Shown: one piece after another, positions 1 through 11,164 of the stretch
Numbering within the stretch: position 1 is the first letter of the stretch
How the letters are laid out: every line of letters begins with the position of its first letter
Assembly (NCBI RefSeq): GCF_035222375.1
Contig: NW_026946365.1
Coordinates: 1,922,001 to 1,986,000, forward strand
Length of the DNA: 64,000 nt
From: Podospora pseudocomata
Taxonomy: Eukaryota > Ascomycota > Sordariomycetes > Sordariales > Podosporaceae
Direction: 5' to 3'
Translations under genes and position numbers: made by a program
The notes under the pieces: generated by a model
Database searches by the model: none
What the model saw: only the letters and a program-made list of their open reading frames with translations
Told to the model about the DNA's origin: nothing

Positions 1-1
1 C

Positions 2-1531
2 ATTTGGACACCGGAGAACATTCGTGATAGCGTCTCGAATGCCGATCACTTTTCATGGCTGCGATTTGCAGACGCTAGCCCGCAAGAAGCCTACCAGGCT
101 AGTCATCGAGGACTGTTCGAGCGAGCTGTGACGCTTTCAACATCGAAGAACCGGCTCGGGAACATGAACGTTCTCTATCGCGATACAGAAGACGAGAACT
201 GGACTCCGGTCCATGCTCTGTTCCAGATTCAGCAACGTACTGACCGCAAGCCTCTTGCCGATATCACTGAGCAAGGTGTCCTTCGCGACCTCATGAATGT
301 GGCGCGCGCTAACTACGCTGATATCGGACTGGGACGACTTGAGCAAGCCGGCCGGCCCCGCGCATCTGCACCGCCCATCGAGGTTTCATGCACTGGCCGC
401 GGCTCGGTTGCGGAGCGTGAGAACATCCTCTTCAACCCTCAGGTACGCAAGGCATTGTACGGACCCACCCCCGTCGAAGAGAAGGCGCTCGTCACCGAAA
501 AAATCCCAATCGAGCGATACCCGCCTCCTGCACTCCTGCCGGCGCCAGATAAGGAGAAGACCCGGTTTACCAACATTGCGGTCCCCTCGATGCGCCGCTT
601 CATTACGGATTCGGGCAAGCTTGCCAAGCTCGACGAGCTCCTGCGGCAGCTGAAGGAGGGCGGTCATCGTGTGCTGCTGTACTTCCAGATGACGCGCATG
701 ATCGATCTGATGGAAGAGTATTTGACCTACTGCAACTACAAGTACTGCCGCCTCGATGGTTCAACCAAGCTGGAAGACAGAAGAGATACCGTGTCGGACT
801 TCCAAACCCGGCCCGAGATCTTCATCTTCTTGCTCTCTACCCGTGCTGGTGGTCTTGGTATCAATCTAACCACGGCCGATACTGTCATCTTCTACGACTC
901 TGACTGGAACCCGACCATTGATTCACAGGCCATGGATCGTGCCCATCGTCTTGGTCAGACGAAGCAGGTCACCGTCTATCGTCTCATCACGCGCGGCACC
1001 ATCGAGGAGCGCATCCGCAAGCGTGCCATGCAGAAGGAAGAGGTGCAGCGCGTCGTCATCACGGGCGGCTCGTCGGCGGGTGGCGCCGGTGTCGACTTCT
1101 CTGGACGTAGGGCGCCCGAGAACCGGAACCGCGACATTGCCATGTGGCTTGCGGATGATGAACAGGCCGAGATGATTGAACGCCGCGAGAAGGAATTGCT
1201 CGAGAGCGGGGAGTACGACAAGATTCAGAAGAAGCGTGGTGGCAAGCGGAAGCGGGCGGATGCTCCAACCAGCCTGGATGAGATGTATCACGAAGGTGAG
1301 TCCATGTTCTCTTTGCCGTTTCTACAGGCCCATGAACTGACCAATATCTACTCTACAGGCGAGGGCCATTTTGATGACAACAAGGGTTCCGGCACAGCCA
1401 CACCAAACGCTGCCGGAGCCGACGCCGCCGATGTCCGCCCTGGAAAACGCACCAAGCGTGCTCCCACCGGCAAGAAAGCCAAGACAACAAAGCAACGGTT
1501 GGCGATTGCTGACGGCGAGATCGATATTTGA
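2..1531 (+). CDS. INO80: INO80 chromatin-remodelling ATPase, C-terminal part
   Basis: This is the Snf2-family ATPase subunit of the INO80 complex, which slides and edits nucleosomes in the nucleus. The gene enters from the left edge, so its N-terminus is missing; the frame is open from base 2. The helicase C-terminal lobe is clear: [19 protein letters not shown], then [18 protein letters not shown] (motif V) and [17 protein letters not shown] (motif VI). A Lys-rich tail typical of fungal INO80 follows. An in-phase 63-nt intron, 1296-1358 (GTGAGT...CTACAG), is likely; removing it joins MYHE to [10 protein letters not shown], which I recall as conserved in fungal INO80, and the frame stays open either way. 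The stop is at 1529-1531. The gene is convergent with the hydrolase to its right. Identification is secure; only the intron is inferred. Confidence 0.93.
   Translation: MWTPENIRDSVSNADHFSWLRFADASPQEAYQASHRGLFERAVTLSTSKNRLGNMNVLYRDTEDENWTPVHALFQIQQRTDRKPLADITEQGVLRDLMNVARANYADIGLGRLEQAGRPRASAPPIEVSCTGRGSVAERENILFNPQVRKALYGPTPVEEKALVTEKIPIERYPPPALLPAPDKEKTRFTNIAVPSMRRFITDSGKLAKLDELLRQLKEGGHRVLLYFQMTRMIDLMEEYLTYCNYKYCRLDGSTKLEDRRDTVSDFQTRPEIFIFLLSTRAGGLGINLTTADTVIFYDSDWNPTIDSQAMDRAHRLGQTKQVTVYRLITRGTIEERIRKRAMQKEEVQRVVITGGSSAGGAGVDFSGRRAPENRNRDIAMWLADDEQAEMIERREKELLESGEYDKIQKKRGGKRKRADAPTSLDEMYHEGESMFSLPFLQAHELTNIYSTGEGHFDDNKGSGTATPNAAGADAADVRPGKRTKRAPTGKKAKTTKQRLAIADGEIDI
1296..1358 (+). other. 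Intron in INO80
   Basis: A GTGAGT donor and a CTCTACAG acceptor enclose 63 nt inside the Lys-rich tail. Read through, it would insert 21 residues between the DEMYHE and GEGHFDD segments. Because its length is a multiple of three, retention would not break the frame. Confidence 0.7.
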
Positions 1532-2174
1532 TCACCTACTCTTTCACCTGCAGGACAATATGGTAGCAATAAGCCTGTACCAAGACCAAGCCGCCGTCTA
1601 CGCACCCCGCCGGTATAGATTTTCTTCTTTTCTTTTTCTTCTTCTTTTGCACACAGCACACGTGGTTGTTGGGTGTATGTAGCCTAGTTCATTAAAGAAC
1701 ACTGGTAGACACAAAAACGGGAATGGTACTTGGGGCTGGGGAGAGGAGTTCAGGTCAGCTCAAGGGGTAGCAAGCGGATAACAAATGAGGAATGGGTGGA
1801 AGGGTCAACTAAAGATGTTCATGTTGTATTTCTGTAGAATAATTACTTTTGTTTCATGTTGTGTATTGTTCTTGTGGATGCCGCTGTGGTGGTTTTGTGT
1901 AGGATGAGAGGTTGTGTCTGATGAAGGGAATTGTGTGTGGGCAATGGAACAAAAGTGGAGAGATGGGGGAGTTGGGGATTTAGTTTGTCGGCTTGTTGGG
2001 GTGGTAGATGGTGAGAGGTGGTCATTTTTGAGACGAGAGACTTCAAGACAACGATGAAGATGAAGTTGATATTTCCGATCTTTTTCCCTCTATGCTGTGA
2101 CTATGACTCCCACCCTCTACCGTTTGTCTTTACATCTATCACCCCTCGGCACCGCTTCTCCTCTAGCACCCCAT
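1532..2174. other. Intergenic, between convergent 3' ends
   Basis: This holds the 3' flanks of INO80 and of the hydrolase gene. A pyrimidine-rich tract lies near 1620-1650 and TG-rich sequence near 1850-2000. I see no gene. Confidence 0.6.
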
Positions 2175-3264
2175 TCAGTCAGTCCATGACCCGGTAATCT
2201 CTCGGATCCAAACCCCGACCTTTTCCGCTACGGTCTCGCTGTGATCTGGTTTTATCCTTCTGTCAGCGTACGCACCCCTCCCTCTTCTTCCCCATCCGTT
2301 TTCGCAACTTACGTATACAAAAAGCATGCGGCACTCCCTCTTCACAAATCGTTGCCTTCGTCCTCCCGTTCTGGTCCTTTTCCCTCCGCTCAATGAACGC
2401 GTCCCTCACCTCGTCGGCGACCCAGTGGTCTTTTTTTGCAAAATAGAAATAAAATTTCTCTCCGTCGTGCTCTGTGTCGTCGGCCAAGTGCCAGAGGTCG
2501 GAAGACCACTTCTCTTCGGTGATGGTGGACATCTCGTCTTTGCCCATGTGGATCGCCTGCCATATCCCGTCCTGGCTCTGCAGGAAGCTGAGGGTGGTGG
2601 ATAAAGCGTGGGGGGGCTGTTTCATTATTTTGGAGAGGATGAGGGAAACAATGGGGGTGGGGAGACAGTTGATGATGGATTTGGCGAGGATGTGGGTGTA
2701 GGAGTTCAAGAGGGGTTGGGAGGCGATGAAGGAGAGTTTTTGGCCGGAGGGGGAGCGGGCGATGTGGGTTAGGGTTGGGAAGAGGAGGATCGCTGAAGTC
2801 AGGCTGAGGAGGGCGGATAAGGGGGTGAGGTGGTGGCGGTGGAAGATTTCGGTTGCTATGTAGGCCCCTACTGAGTGGCCTATTAGGATGCAGGAGGTGA
2901 AGGGGGTGGGGGTGTTGAGGGAAACAAGGGTGGAGGTTAGGGAGATGATTTGGTCTTCGAGGGTGAAGGGTTGGGTTGGGAGGTTGGATGGGGGGAGGGT
3001 GGTTCCAAAGGGGGGGGAGTGGTCGTGGTCAGAGAAGCCGAGGAGGTTGCGGGTGTAGATGTGATAGGCGGCCTTGTTGGACGACTCAAGCGTGTCGAGG
3101 AGGTGGCGGAGGTGGGTGAGGAAGGGCGTGTAGTAGCTTGCTAGGCCTGGGTTGCCGGTTATGAAGAAAACCAAGCATTGTTTCCGGGAGGGGTTGTTCC
3201 GGTGGGGGGAGGGGAATTCCAGGTAGGGAATTGCATCTTGTTTTATTGTTGTGGTGGTTGACAT
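2175..3264 (-). CDS. Lipid-droplet-associated hydrolase (LDAH-like)
   Basis: An alpha/beta hydrolase of the lipid-droplet-associated family (human C2orf43/LDAH). Two exons: complement(2313..3264, 2175..2245), with a 67-nt intron (donor GTAAGT, acceptor CCAG), giving 340 residues. The N-terminal FFITGNPGLASYYTPFLTHL is the family's oxyanion-side signature. The nucleophile elbow is GHSVG with Ser at about residue 131. A late KKDHWVADEV segment and GVPHAFCI probably supply the acid and the His. The intron falls just after HAFCI; the second exon restores the family ending HHSETVAEKVGVWI. The start is the ATG at 3264, because upstream codons in the frame are low-complexity and do not resemble the family. 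It probably acts on sterol esters or other neutral lipids at lipid droplets; the exact substrate of the family is not settled. Confidence 0.88.
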
Positions 3265-3755
3265 GGTGGGTGATGGTTGTTGTGTGTTGTGCTTTTCGGG
3301 GTTGGGGTTGGTGATGACGATGTTGATGTGGTGCTGGTGTTCTGCCGAGGTTTTGTTGGTGGGGGTAGGTGAGTGGGGGGTCAACAGCCCTTTAGTTTGT
3401 GAAACCCTAACCCGAGCTTGTTAAAGTGCACTACGGAGTACAACATCAAGAACGCCGGACCTTCTGTTGAAAGCCACCTGTTGAATGTGTATTGCGGAAT
3501 TTAAAGAATTAAAAGCGCTAGCTATGTACAAGGAAGAAGATGCCACGGACCCTGCCCGGCTCTGGGCACACTGGTTCAACCAGACTGGTGGAACCCTCAC
3601 CCTTGGCTTGGGATACCCATGATACATGTCGATATGCCTCAGTAGTCCGTAGTCTTATATCCTGAAAGTCTATCATGCCCCAGTCCAGTATAACCTTGCT
3701 TCTAAATACCATCCTTTTCCCATGCCATTTTTGACTCTTCCATATTTTCTTGTGC
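3265..3755. other. Intergenic
   Basis: Upstream region of the hydrolase and 3' flank of the next minus-strand gene. No coding signal seen. Confidence 0.5.
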
Positions 3756-4247
3756 TCACAGGATGCGATTGCATTCCTCTTGAGTTTTCAAGTGGCAGTA
3801 AGGACTGAAGGTCTGGTTGCCGTTGGGCATCTGGGGAGGGGAGAAGAAAGGAGGCCAAAAATAGTTGGGAGGAAGTATGTCATTGATAGCCTGTCTGGCG
3901 GCCACGGTAGTTGGTGTGACAGACTTGACGAGAGTGGCGAGGGTCTTTTCGATGATTTCGACAGCCTGTGGAATATCAGAACCTGTTGGTGTAAGAGTGG
4001 AAATGGGATTTCCTTACCAGCTCTTCTTCAATCTTCACCCGCTGAGTAACAGCAGCCCGAGGTAGTGCATTGTCAACAATGAGTGGGACCGGAGCCTAGT
4101 GTAACGGTTAGTGATGAATTGTGGATGAAACATGGTTTAGCGCCTGAAATAAGGACTTACTGCGGCTGGAGCAGGCTTGGGGATAGCAGCACCAAAGACA
4201 GCAGCAGACTGGCTGAGGAGGGCGACGGTTGGGATGAGGGAGTGCAT
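3756..4247 (-). CDS. Small secreted protein, 124 residues
   Basis: Assembled from three exons: complement(4161..4247, 4018..4095, 3756..3965). The introns are 65 nt (GTAAGT...CTAG) and 52 nt (GTAAGG...CACAG); the exons are 29, 26 and 69 codons plus stop, all in phase. The product begins MHSLIPTVALLSQSAAVFGA, a classical signal peptide with likely cleavage near residues 19-22. A Pro/Ala stretch, an amphipathic EIIEKTLATLVKSV segment and a Pro/aromatic stretch (LPPNYFWPPFFSPP) follow. Only two Cys occur, both near the C-terminus (PYC and EEC). I do not recognise the family. Size and secretion make it an effector-like or cell-wall-associated candidate, but that is inference. Each exon alone is too short to stand out as a gene. 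Confidence 0.72.
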
Positions 4248-4910
4248 GGCCGGTGGTGATGGGCTTTTGAGGTGATCTTGCGACGGTGATAGAGTCTTGG
4301 AGAGAGACTTGAGTAGTGTTCTTTGTTGATGTGAGATGACTGAAGAGACTGTTTGATGCCGATGCTAATCGTCTTGGATTTAAGGCATGGATTCATGATC
4401 TTTTGTAGGTATTGTTATCCTATCAAATCGGTACAGTCCCCGTAGGGCTGATCACGATACAGGGCTGCCATGACTCAGCTCAGGTGTCCAGAGCCCGCTG
4501 GGTCTTCACCGACACCGGCTAACGGTCAGCTAGACGTTAGACCCATAGCCATGGGTTGAGCAAGCAAGTGAAAGCAAACGGCGTCTTGTTTTCTTGCTCT
4601 AGTGCCGGTCGATCGTCGATCTGGCTTACCTCTGAAACGTTCTTGCTTGCATAATCAGTCTAAAACCGGTGGAAAGCTTTCATTGCGTCAATACAGCTGG
4701 GAAAAGGTACCATAACTTGAATGCTGCTATTGGCAGGTGGCCTGTCGATGTGAGTTGGTTGTCAAGATATTTTCGAGAGCAAATTCTGTCAAATTAAGTA
4801 CCTATTTTTATTCATTTATCTCAACACAATCATTTCCAGCCGGCGTCTTCTGCTCTCTCTTCACCGGGTATTCTAGGGGCAGCATTTGCAGCCGCCCCCT
4901 TCCGGCTTTC
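4248..4910. other. Intergenic
   Basis: Upstream region of the small secreted protein gene and 3' flank of the GPCR gene. Nothing else recognised. Confidence 0.5.
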
Positions 4911-6455
4911 TCACCCTTGATATTGCGTGTGGACGCACGTTGTCGTCTCACATCCGATCATTGGTTTCAGCGCGCGGGGGCGCTTCCACGCGACCTCGGA
5001 GGCGTCCACACCCAAGCTCATCCACGAGCTGTCCCAATCCGCCTGCCCGCGTTCAGTCCTCGGCCCAAAAGGAACTTCCACGCTCGCAAGCCTGTCCCTC
5101 CAAGCTCTTTCGGAACGCTTTGGAAACACTGTCCTCCACAAATTACAAACCCATCCCCAGAGTCGCCTGATGCCCGAGCCGCTGTGGGTTTGGGTTTCAC
5201 CCTCGATAAACACCATATTTCCGAAAGCTCTTCCATGTGGTGTGCGAAGAGAGCTTGCCATGAATCCAAATGTTTCCAGCCCTGTGTCTTGAGTGGGTGG
5301 TTTCTGACCAGAGAAGACAATGGTTTTCCGAGTGAGAGAGTACAGGAGGACGTCTAGTAATCCTGCTGAAGCCAGCAAAGAGCCTGCCACGCTGTAGAAG
5401 AGGACCGGGGACTCATGTTTGACCATGGATCCGATTCTGGCTGTAGCGATTGGCACGGTACAGAGAATGTAGGTTAACGGGTATGCCAGAAAGCTGCTTA
5501 TCTCGCGAAGCTTATGCTCTTGTGTGGCATACTGGGTACCGGGCGATGTTTGTTGGCAGCTTGAAGCGATGGGCTTGCGGTGAGTCAAGAGATGAATAAC
5601 GATGGCGAGATATACCACGCTTGTGGCCACAAGACAGATAAAGATCCATAGGTAATGGAGGTACAAACGAAGCTCTTGATAATTGGAGGTGATCCAGCAC
5701 TGATTTGGCGTTAGCAGCATGAAGTGCCAGAAAAGAAGGCGAAGCCACATACCCATTCGCCCGCCCGGCCATAGAAATCTGACGAACCACCAGATATCGC
5801 AATGCCCAAGAGAGCCATTCCGTATACAGACGACCAGAGTGCCGCGAGAACTGGGTAGAAGATGCGAGAGGGCGGTCGGAAATTCCTGACGATACTAAGG
5901 TAGCTGTGAGCCGCAATTGCCGTCACAAAGACGCTTGAAGCGAGATTCCCAGTTGACAGGAACCAGGCCTGTGCTTTGCAAAACTAGGTGTCTGTCGTAA
6001 ATTCCATCCAATGCTAGCCATCGAGCACGCATGAAGTAGGCCGTGGCCTGCATGAGATCTGCAAAAAGAAGGTTGTAGATGAGAACGAGAAACTGATTCG
6101 GGGGGTTGGCTCTGATTCGATTCCAGAAGCCAGTTTGCGGTCGTGATGGCATCCCATTATCGGCTTCAGTGGGCTGTGATTCCGCCGAAACAGTAAAATT
6201 CCGCGACATCGCCAGCATCTCGTGCAAGTTGTCCTCATCAACCTGGAGATTTGAAGCTGGTAGGCTTGAAGCCTCTTGCGAGGGTTGCCTGATATGCCAC
6301 TTGACGAATCCCCAGCTGAGGTACACCAAAAGGGCGAAGACGAAAACGAAGCTCAGGAAAGCTAGAGTTGCAACAGCATGCAGGCCGTGTCGAATGGCGG
6401 CCGGCAGGGGTGCGAGGGTGTAGGCCTCATCTTCGCTGAGCTTGAGATAATCCAT
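4911..6455 (-). CDS. Git3/Gpr1-like G-protein-coupled receptor, frame interrupted
   Basis: A fungal seven-TM receptor of the Git3/Gpr1-like group that senses nutrients or other cues at the plasma membrane. Two exons, complement(5753..6455, 4911..5699), flank a 53-nt intron (GTATGT...ATCAG) placed between AGEW and CWITSNYQELRLYLHYLW. Recognisable segments are the N-terminal TM (HAVATLAFLSFVFVFALLVY), NQFLVLIYNLLFADLMQATA (TM2), WFLSTGNLASSVFVTAIAAH (TM3), IFYPVLAALWSSVYGMALLG (TM4) and YLHYLWIFICLVATSVVYL (TM5), then a loop, two more TMs and a cytoplasmic tail of about 110 residues. Within exon 1 the frame changes by one base at an A-run on the plus strand, 5980-5983. The segment before it ends DGIYDRHLV and the one after begins CKAQAWFLSTGN; no GT-AG intron fits there. 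It could be a real inactivating change or a sequence error. Confidence 0.8.
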
Positions 6456-7997
6456 TGTAGCGATCTAGCTTTCGAGCTGGAGGAGGTGTCTATATTTTTT
6501 GGTAAGAGGCAAGTTGCTGTGTGAGAATGAGAACTGAGGAGAAATGCATTGGAGTGGTCAAAATGTTGATGAACTTGGTGTGTTGCCAAAACAATGAGTG
6601 GCAGGCGATCTGTGGGTAACTCTGCCAACCGATTGGAAAAGAACAGGTCAAAGTGATGTCTGAGAACAGATTCCGGGGTGATCTCACTTCTGAGGGGGGA
6701 AGCGAGTATAATAGACCTGGAAAGAATATTCAGGGTTACGAGAGAATAATACGGGGTTGTCGGGAACTGCGACATGAAGCAGGGCACTGACGTCGAACTC
6801 CGCTCTTCGGCCTTGTAAACCAGTTCAGATGACCCGCCAGACTGAGTAACTAGGTACCTAAGACATAACCCGGAAGCAGGCTTCTTTAAACTCCATGGAA
6901 CCTATCTAATGAGATGGTCTACCTTATGTCTGCCAACGATCAAATGGTGACATGGTTCCAGTCTCCTGTAAGACTACCTTGACGTCTGTGAAGCCTAAGG
7001 TGCCTACCTAAGCGCTCAAAAGGTCACACTCTTTTGAAACAAGATAGCGGAATTAGACACATTTCAGTTTTACTTGTAACCAGTATTGGTTAGAAGGGGG
7101 TTGACCATGAGACTTTATTGATGAGTGTTGAGGTACCCAAATAAAAAGGTGAATTTTGGCGTGTACAGGAGGACCGAAATTTCCAAGCCCTCTCGCACTT
7201 GCTCATTCTGACCTTTGTCAGTAGCCATTACTCCTGGCACTTATGCATACAGGTTCATGTTCCGAAATGGTTATGAAGCTTCTGGTGGCATGTTATGCTA
7301 TTAGTTCGATTGTCATCTAAATTTGGACTGTTCTCCTCGGCTACCTTGATGAATATGAAATCTGAGGAGTCGATATTCTCGGTACAAAAATCCCTAAACC
7401 GAAACGTTCATGAACATCTTTTCTGAACCACGCATTATCAAGGCCCTTATAATTTATATGCACTCGAGTATAGATTTTCTTGGAGTGAATTGACACAGTA
7501 TTCTTGATGACAAAAGTTATATGAAGGCAGAAAGCATGACTACCTTAGACGTCATGTCGTTGCGTGGTAGCCAGTTGCTCTTAAGCCATCATTGATCTCG
7601 GATCCCCTAATAGCGAGTGTCGCTCTACTTGTCCAAGATAAAACAAACAAACACCATCCTGGAAAGAGTATGAAGGTTTTGATCGTCCGAGCTTTTCACA
7701 TCAGCTTTTTGTTTTGATTGTTTGGAATACAGAGCAACACAAGAGTGCTTCTATCGTATGGAGCAAAAGACAGCAAAGGGCTCGCATACTAAGCCAGATC
7801 GGAAACGTGATGCTTCCTTAAAGAACCACCGCTTTAAACCTAAGACAGAGCGATGACTTCATGACCAGCAATCTCCAACATTGTGTCGATTTTGAGTTCC
7901 GCCACCCTCCACAACCTCCGCCAGCTCGAGCTTGAATGTTGCCGCCCCCAGTATCCACACACCTTCGGCATCCATCCATCGTCGTACTGAACGAATA
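6456..7997. other. Long intergenic stretch, no gene seen
   Basis: About 1.5 kb, moderately AT-rich from 6900 onward, with only short ORFs. The palindrome-like string TAGGTACCTA lies at 6851-6860. I see no transposon protein or RNA gene. It probably holds upstream regulatory DNA of the GPCR and of the Cys-rich protein gene. Confidence 0.5.
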
Positions 7998-8588
7998 ATG
8001 TGCACATACTACACGAACACCCGCTGGCTGTGCCACAAAACCAAAGGTTGCGAAGCTGAAGGACGACCCTGCAGGATCAAACCATCGTTCCACAAACCCC
8101 CACAACAGCGCATCTGCTTCAACTATGTCGACCGTTTCAGTGGCATCTGCTACGGAGTAACTTGTCAAGGTGGCGGGAGGAAGCCCAACCACTTCATCGA
8201 CAGCGAAACAGTCTTCTACAAGGGCCTCGAATGTCCCTGGCATCATCACAAGAAGATGTTGTCGCTGGAGAGGCTGTGGGAAAAGGAGTGGACTGAGCAG
8301 ATAATCAAGGCGCACTTGACCAAGAGATACCGCGAGGCTGCCGAGCGACGAAAGCACGATGAGACGGCCAATAGAGCGAGGCTGATTCAGGAATTGTTCA
8401 AGGACGTAAAAAAAGGAAGATCTGTTGTTCTGTTCTACAAGAGCGTGATGAAATGGCAAACCATAGCAATTGAAAGATGCCGCAAGGTGCTGGTAAAATT
8501 CAGTGGGTGTAATGCCGATCTGGCTTTGGCTGATGATGTTGTGGTCAGCCGGCAGGGGCGGGTCTTTCGTCGGTATCTAAAACCATAG
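7998..8588 (+). CDS. Small Cys-rich protein of unknown function
   Basis: A single-exon ORF of 196 residues from the ATG at 7998 (MCTYYTNTRWLC). The frame is open upstream to 7932, but that extension is low-complexity and lacks a better start. The N-terminal 90 residues hold many Cys and His (CTYY, LCHKTKGCEAEGRPC, ICFNYV, GICYGVTC, ECPWHHH), a spacing that could bind zinc, as in the short Cys-rich proteins common in filamentous fungi. The C-terminal half is a charged helical segment rich in Arg, Lys and Glu. There is no signal peptide. I do not recognise a named family. The antisense frame is also open over much of the gene but has no plausible composition. Confidence 0.6.
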   Translation: MCTYYTNTRWLCHKTKGCEAEGRPCRIKPSFHKPPQQRICFNYVDRFSGICYGVTCQGGGRKPNHFIDSETVFYKGLECPWHHHKKMLSLERLWEKEWTEQIIKAHLTKRYREAAERRKHDETANRARLIQELFKDVKKGRSVVLFYKSVMKWQTIAIERCRKVLVKFSGCNADLALADDVVVSRQGRVFRRYLKP

Positions 8589-9144
8589 CCCGAGTACGCC
8601 AGTGTGACAAGGGGAGTATCTCGGCTTGGAACAGGTAGTTCAACTCAGTATAATAATCTGTTATGGCCTCAAGGTCCTTGCCCCTTGCCATTTGGGTAGG
8701 AAAGGCAAGGCCTACTTATAGTCCTCCGGATCCCCAGGACCGTTCTGAGCTCCCTGGTCCTCGAACCTGTCTTATCTGTCTGCCTTGGCCGGGCACCTCC
8801 TTCGGCGTCCTGGCCACTGATTCCACCAGTAATAGGTACATATGATTCCTGTCCTGCAGTCTTCTTGCAGCTCGTATGGGTCCTCAGTCCCTCCTGCCCA
8901 ACCAACCCGTATCGGCACCCTGGTTCTGCCTTCGTGGTGGTCGCCGTGATGCCTCCGCTGAGCCCCGGTGGGCTCAGTTGGTTGCCGGCCCCAGATATTC
9001 TGATCCTGGGCATATCGTTGGGCTATTGTTGGTTGGAGTGTGTACTGTCTAGGGGCACTGAGTCGTGGGCCCGTGTGACAGCCAGGAGCTTCTGTTGAGA
9101 CAAACTGGCATTTGCTCCTTTCTGGTCTTCGACTGATCAAAGGA
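8589..9144. other. Unresolved GC-rich stretch
   Basis: Open frames occur on both strands but none shows a recognisable protein. The minus-strand frame over 8772-9182 is rich in Arg, Gly, Gln and Pro and could be the remains of a mobile element, but no protease, RT or integrase motif supports this. Confidence 0.3.
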
Positions 9145-10331
9145 CTAGGCTTGCGGGGCGACCTCGCTCCCAGTCTTCGCACTCTCTCGTACTGCCTCGA
9201 TTATTCGCAGAACCTGCGCCGCCTGTGACGCAGGCACTGGTACACCTTCCTCCTTTCCGCTTGCAACAGCCTTCGCAAACAGGTGATAGAACCTGACATA
9301 TGTCTCCGGCTCTACAGTAGGGCAAACCTGGTCTTCCACCTTCCCGTCACCGCCGACGATACACAACCTCCCGAATCTGTCCTCCGATTCCTTGCCGAAG
9401 TCGGTGTCAGTCGCCTTGCCACCGGCTCGGAGATGATCCTCCTGAGGATCCAACCCGCTCTTGTGATAACTGCCTTTGGTACCCCGGACCCAGAACCGCA
9501 TCTGTCTGGTCTCGACACAGGCGACGCCGGCACGAACAAAGACCAACAACCCCTTGTTCTTATAGCTCAGGATAGCAGTCACACTATCCGGCTCCTGCTC
9601 ATCGGTCCCATCCCCAGTGACAAGCCTCCCTTCTCTCTGGTTGACGAATCTCCCTGTCACACCATCAGGCATACCAAACAACACAAACACCTGATCCAAC
9701 AAGTGGGAGCCAAGATCATACAACACCCCTCCCGCCTCGTCCATCTTGAGTCCCGCCTTCCACGTCGAACCCTTCGCCAGAGCCGTCAATCGCAATCTGT
9801 CAAAGTGCGTCTCGAACTCGACAATTCTTCCCAGCTTGTCCTCCTTGAGGAGATTCTGAACAGTAAGGAAGTCCGAATCCCATCGCCGGTTCTGATAGAC
9901 GCAAAGCACCCGCTTTTGCTGTCTCGCCAAAGCAGTCAACTCATCCGCCTCGCTTGAGGTGGGAACAAACGGCTTCTCGACAAGGACATGCTTGTTGTTG
10001 AGCAGTGCTGAGCGGGTCAGGGGGTAGTGGGTGTTTGGTGGGGTGCAGAGGACCACCACGTCGATGTGTGGGTCGGCGATGAGATCCTCGGGAGCGGTGT
10101 AGTGCTTGAGGTCAGGGTAGTCTTCTGGGGCGGAGTTGCCTGGCTTGGGAGTGCGCTGGACGATAGAGTGAAGCTTGAGGGAGGGGGTGAGTTGGATGAA
10201 AGGGATGTGGAAGACTTTGGCGGAGAGGCTGGAGGGGGTGGTTAGCCGCTGGGTTAGGGTTGAGTATGGAGATTAGGAGGAGAGACGAACCCATAGCCAA
10301 CGATGCCAACGTTGAATTGCTTTTCGGTCAT
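9145..10331 (-). CDS. GFO/IDH/MocA-family oxidoreductase
   Basis: An NAD(P)-dependent sugar or polyol dehydrogenase of the GFO/IDH/MocA family, 374 residues. Two exons: complement(10291..10331, 9145..10228), with a 62-nt intron (donor GTTCGT, acceptor CTCCAG). The splice rebuilds the Rossmann start VGIVGYGLSAKVFHIPFI, and the total length is a multiple of three. Further marks are VVLCTPPNTHYPL, the nucleotide-binding HVLVEKPF with the conserved EKP Lys, and GGVLYDLGSHLLDQ in the C-terminal substrate domain. The start is the ATG at 10331 (MTEKQFNVGIVG). It is probably cytosolic. The substrate cannot be read from the sequence. Confidence 0.9.
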
Positions 10332-11164
10332 TGTGAGATTAGTGTTTAAGACTAATGGAAGTTTGGTTCTTTCGGAATACCTTTCAGATGGGATTTCTTT
10401 CAGAATTAAAGGCCCCTTTTTGAGCATTGAAGTCGTCGTTGTCTGCGGGGTAGCTGAGTCAAGAATCCACCCCCGCGATGGACTCATATCAAGACCCCAC
10501 CACCCGGGATGACATCGAGCTCATGGAGAGAACACCATCTCAAGATGTCGACCGGTTTCGGCAGTTTTTTCTTTATATCTTGATGAAAAAGCCAGATCTT
10601 TTTACTGTCATTACATATTTTGTTGAACACAACATTCTAGCCTCTCGGCTTCATGCCATTACGGTATGAAGTGTCGTCAAAAGAAGGCGGAACTAACCGC
10701 CCCCCTTGCACCTTAACGGACCGACTCTGCTATCCCCATGGGGCTCCACGCACTCGATGACACATCAAATGATAGAACTGTTAATATCCGGGACTTTGAT
10801 TGTGGAGGTCGTTCAGTCGAGTGGAAAGCCGAACAAGCCCTCAGCTCGCGAGCCAGGATAAGAAAGGAGGCTGCTCCTTGTCTCCACGAAGAACAACTTA
10901 TTTTACCCTGCATCAAATGTTTGGTGAAGGTCTATAGGTACTTCTTACATGGCTCGGCTGACACTTTGCAGTGGGCTGACTTTTTGAAATCCGGGATGAT
11001 GATATTTGAAATCTGGGATGGAGAAGGTTTGTATTAGACCATCCCAGCAAGTTGTGGACTTTAGCTTTCCAGCTGGGTATCTGACTAGGTCTCAGCTTCC
11101 CTTCCCAACCCGAGCGTTCTACCTCATGCTATGTTGGTATTCCTCTGTCGACTTCCATGCCAAC
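10332..11164. other. Intergenic with one short ORF
   Basis: A 63-residue ORF (10478-10669, starting MDSYQDPTTRDDIELMERTP) lies here on the plus strand. It has no recognisable homology and no clear splice partner, so I do not call it. Otherwise nothing is seen. Confidence 0.4.

Noticed and set aside
4737-5357. 206-codon plus-strand ORF opposite the GPCR tail
   Set aside because: Shadow of the GPCR exon, which has clear TM and splice continuity.
7818-8459. 213-codon minus-strand ORF opposite the Cys-rich gene
   Set aside because: The plus-strand frame has the Cys/His pattern and a better start; the minus frame lacks family signs.
8589-9144. Possible transposon relic
   Set aside because: No RT, integrase, protease or terminal repeat could be recognised, so no element is called.
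9283-9957. 224-codon plus-strand ORF
   Set aside because: Shadow of the MocA-type oxidoreductase, whose Rossmann and EKP motifs are clear on the minus strand.
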